Shown here: one piece after another, positions 44,390 to 45,319 of the stretch
How the letters are laid out: each line of letters opens with the position of its first letter
Position numbering within the stretch: position 1 is the stretch's first letter
Assembly (NCBI GenBank): GCA_028724525.1
Contig: JAQYCV010000033.1
Span: 100,290-145,608, forward strand
Origin: Clostridiales bacterium
Lineage (GTDB): Bacteria > Bacillota > Clostridia > Saccharofermentanales > DTU023
Length of the DNA stretch: 45,319 bases
Direction: 5' to 3'
Notes under the pieces: model-generated
The model's input: the letters and a program-made list of their open reading frames with translations, nothing else
Databases searched by the model: none
What the model was told of the DNA's origin: nothing
Translations under genes and position numbers: made by a program

Positions 44390-44899
44390 TTAATTTTTTT
44401 GCTTGCGGAATACAAGAAACTTACCGACCAGGTAATTGGCTAGGACTACAAAAACCGCGCCTATCAGCTTGGCCCAGGGAACACGGAAGAAGGGCACCTT
44501 AGCTTGAAGGCCTAAAACATTATAGAAAAGGGCAAAGAAGCCATTGTCAAAGATCAGGGAAATCAAGATTCGCGAAGTGAAGAAACTGACGAACTCTGGC
44601 CAGAGGGGCCCCGAAGAATGAAAGACAAAGCCTCGGTTGATCCAAAAGGCAAAGAGGATGGAAATCACAATGGCCAGGCTATTAAAGATAAGATTCTTCC
44701 CCTTTTCATAGCCAAAGCTTTCTCCCAGGAGGGTGAGGACCAGAAAATTTACCAGGGTGGTCAGGACACCAGCCAGGAGATAGCGCATCAGCTCGCTTTG
44801 CAAGCCCCAGGCTAGAAAGGCCCTGAGCTTAGCCCAGAGGCTGGAACTGGCCTGCCCGTCCTCCTTGCCCCGTGTGTGAGATTGATTAGTCTTAGCCAT
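44390..44899 (-). CDS. GtrA-like polytopic membrane protein
   Basis: A 169-residue protein with a basic cytoplasmic start and four membrane spans (about 40-60, 70-90, 102-122 and 138-160). The GtrA/DPMS-type pattern is visible: MRYLLAGVLTTLVNFLVLTL near the first span, FAFWINRGFVF in the middle loop and a C-terminal NYLVGKFLVFRK. Family members are thought to help flip lipid-linked sugars or support cell-surface polysaccharide synthesis. The ATG lies 4 bases from the stop codon of the preceding gene, suggesting one transcript. Confidence 0.88.
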   Translation of the reverse strand: MAKTNQSHTRGKEDGQASSSLWAKLRAFLAWGLQSELMRYLLAGVLTTLVNFLVLTLLGESFGYEKGKNLIFNSLAIVISILFAFWINRGFVFHSSGPLWPEFVSFFTSRILISLIFDNGFFALFYNVLGLQAKVPFFRVPWAKLIGAVFVVLANYLVGKFLVFRKQKN

Positions 44900-44900
44900 C

Positions 44901-45319
44901 TTAGCCCAGAAGGTTGCGTTTCAGGGAATAAACCAGGACAGACAAGGAGGAAAGGCCCACGAGGGACACTAAAAGAATCTTCCAGCTATTGCCCGCACCT
45001 GCTCCTGAAAAGGCCCCCTGCTTACTGGCTGTCGTTTCGCTGGCCTTGAGTTTAGCCAGGTCATAATACTTAAAGCGCTGGGTATTTTGCTCGTAGGTAT
45101 AGAAAGCCGGAGCAGACTTGGACTTGAGATAGTAGAGGGTCAGTTGCTTACTTTCAGACTTCGCCACAGGGATGTTGACTCCCATCATTTGGGCGGTATC
45201 ACCCTTGAAGCCCGCCGGAATTTCTTGCAGAGGCAGGCCGCCTTCTGGCACATATAGAAGCTCGCCAGTTACCGACTGTAGGTCGGAGTGGGGCTGGTCA
45301 GTCTCACTGGGGCTCGTTC
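44901..45319 (-). CDS. C-terminal part of a membrane-anchored protein, 5' end outside window
   Basis: The frame is open to the window edge and encodes at least 138 residues. The visible part has a beta-rich stretch (LLYVPEGGLPLQEIPAGFKG and LTLYYLKSKSAPAFYTYEQN), a Ser/Thr/Ala/Gly linker (about 95-110), and one C-terminal membrane span (KILLVSLVGLSSLSVLVYSL) ending in KRNLLG. The layout suggests an extracytoplasmic domain tethered by its C terminus. I do not recognise the family. It precedes the GtrA-like gene by one base after the stop codon. Confidence 0.7.
   Translation of the reverse strand, partial: TSPSETDQPHSDLQSVTGELLYVPEGGLPLQEIPAGFKGDTAQMMGVNIPVAKSESKQLTLYYLKSKSAPAFYTYEQNTQRFKYYDLAKLKASETTASKQGAFSGAGAGNSWKILLVSLVGLSSLSVLVYSLKRNLLG

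Overview
The window is a gene-dense bacterial chromosome segment of moderately high GC from a Clostridia-like Firmicute; I cannot name the species. The lineage is suggested by a Crh-like HPr, RemA, the yicC-remA-gmk-rpoZ string, a single-chain homodimeric glycyl-tRNA synthetase, pyruvate phosphate dikinase, an L10 leader of the Firmicutes type and purine-rich Shine-Dalgarno sites. Most genes lie on the minus strand; the plus strand carries only a DUF4015 exoprotein, glgB, a vanZ-like gene and a MATE pump.

Layout. 1-2.3 kb: a P-loop ATPase cut by the window edge, yebC and yigZ. 2.4-3.9 kb: a membrane-anchored putative glycosidase. 3.9-5.3 kb: a mazEF toxin-antitoxin pair with a palindromic operator, then an intergenic stretch holding two kinds of structured repeat. 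5.3-8.1 kb: serS and an AbgA-like M20 hydrolase. 8.2-12.0 kb: the rpmG-secE-nusG-rplK-rplA-[L10 leader]-rplJ-rplL operon with a clear sigma-A promoter and terminator; rpoBC do not follow. 12.1-14.3 kb: glgB. 14.3-20.0 kb: uppP, a GDPD phosphodiesterase and the lower cobalamin pathway (cobT, cobU, cobS, a compact second CobU-like protein, cbiB), closely packed. 20.1-22.1 kb: vanZ-like and MATE genes. 22.1-26.3 kb: a more AT-rich decayed accessory island flanked by direct repeats, holding remnants of an ABC exporter, a gene with an in-frame stop, a small membrane protein and a dead IS110-family transposase. 26.4-38.9 kb: a long same-strand run (rplM-rpsI, tsaE, a tsaB-rimI fusion, crh-like, a uvrC-phosphoesterase fusion, yicC, remA, gmk, rpoZ, glyS, ppdK). 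39.0-45.3 kb: a D,D-carboxypeptidase homologue with an altered KTG box, a threonine-synthase-like protein that has lost its catalytic lysine, a TPR membrane protein, folC, a GtrA-like protein and a partial membrane-anchored protein.

The points that most deserve a second look are: (i) the threonine-synthase-fold protein in which the PLP lysine and both glycine-rich binding motifs are gone although the rest of the fold aligns, translated in overlap with the carboxypeptidase gene; (ii) the UvrC protein with a whole metallophosphoesterase domain at its C terminus; (iii) a roughly 120-bp element present twice, 17.7 kb apart, with three direct copies and one inverted copy of a 16-18-bp motif at the same 30/31-bp spacing; (iv) the mosaic repeats that flank the island; and (v) a strong intrinsic terminator lying inside the first codons of tsaE. 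No tRNA, rRNA or CRISPR array was found. All family names come from motif recognition; no database search was run.
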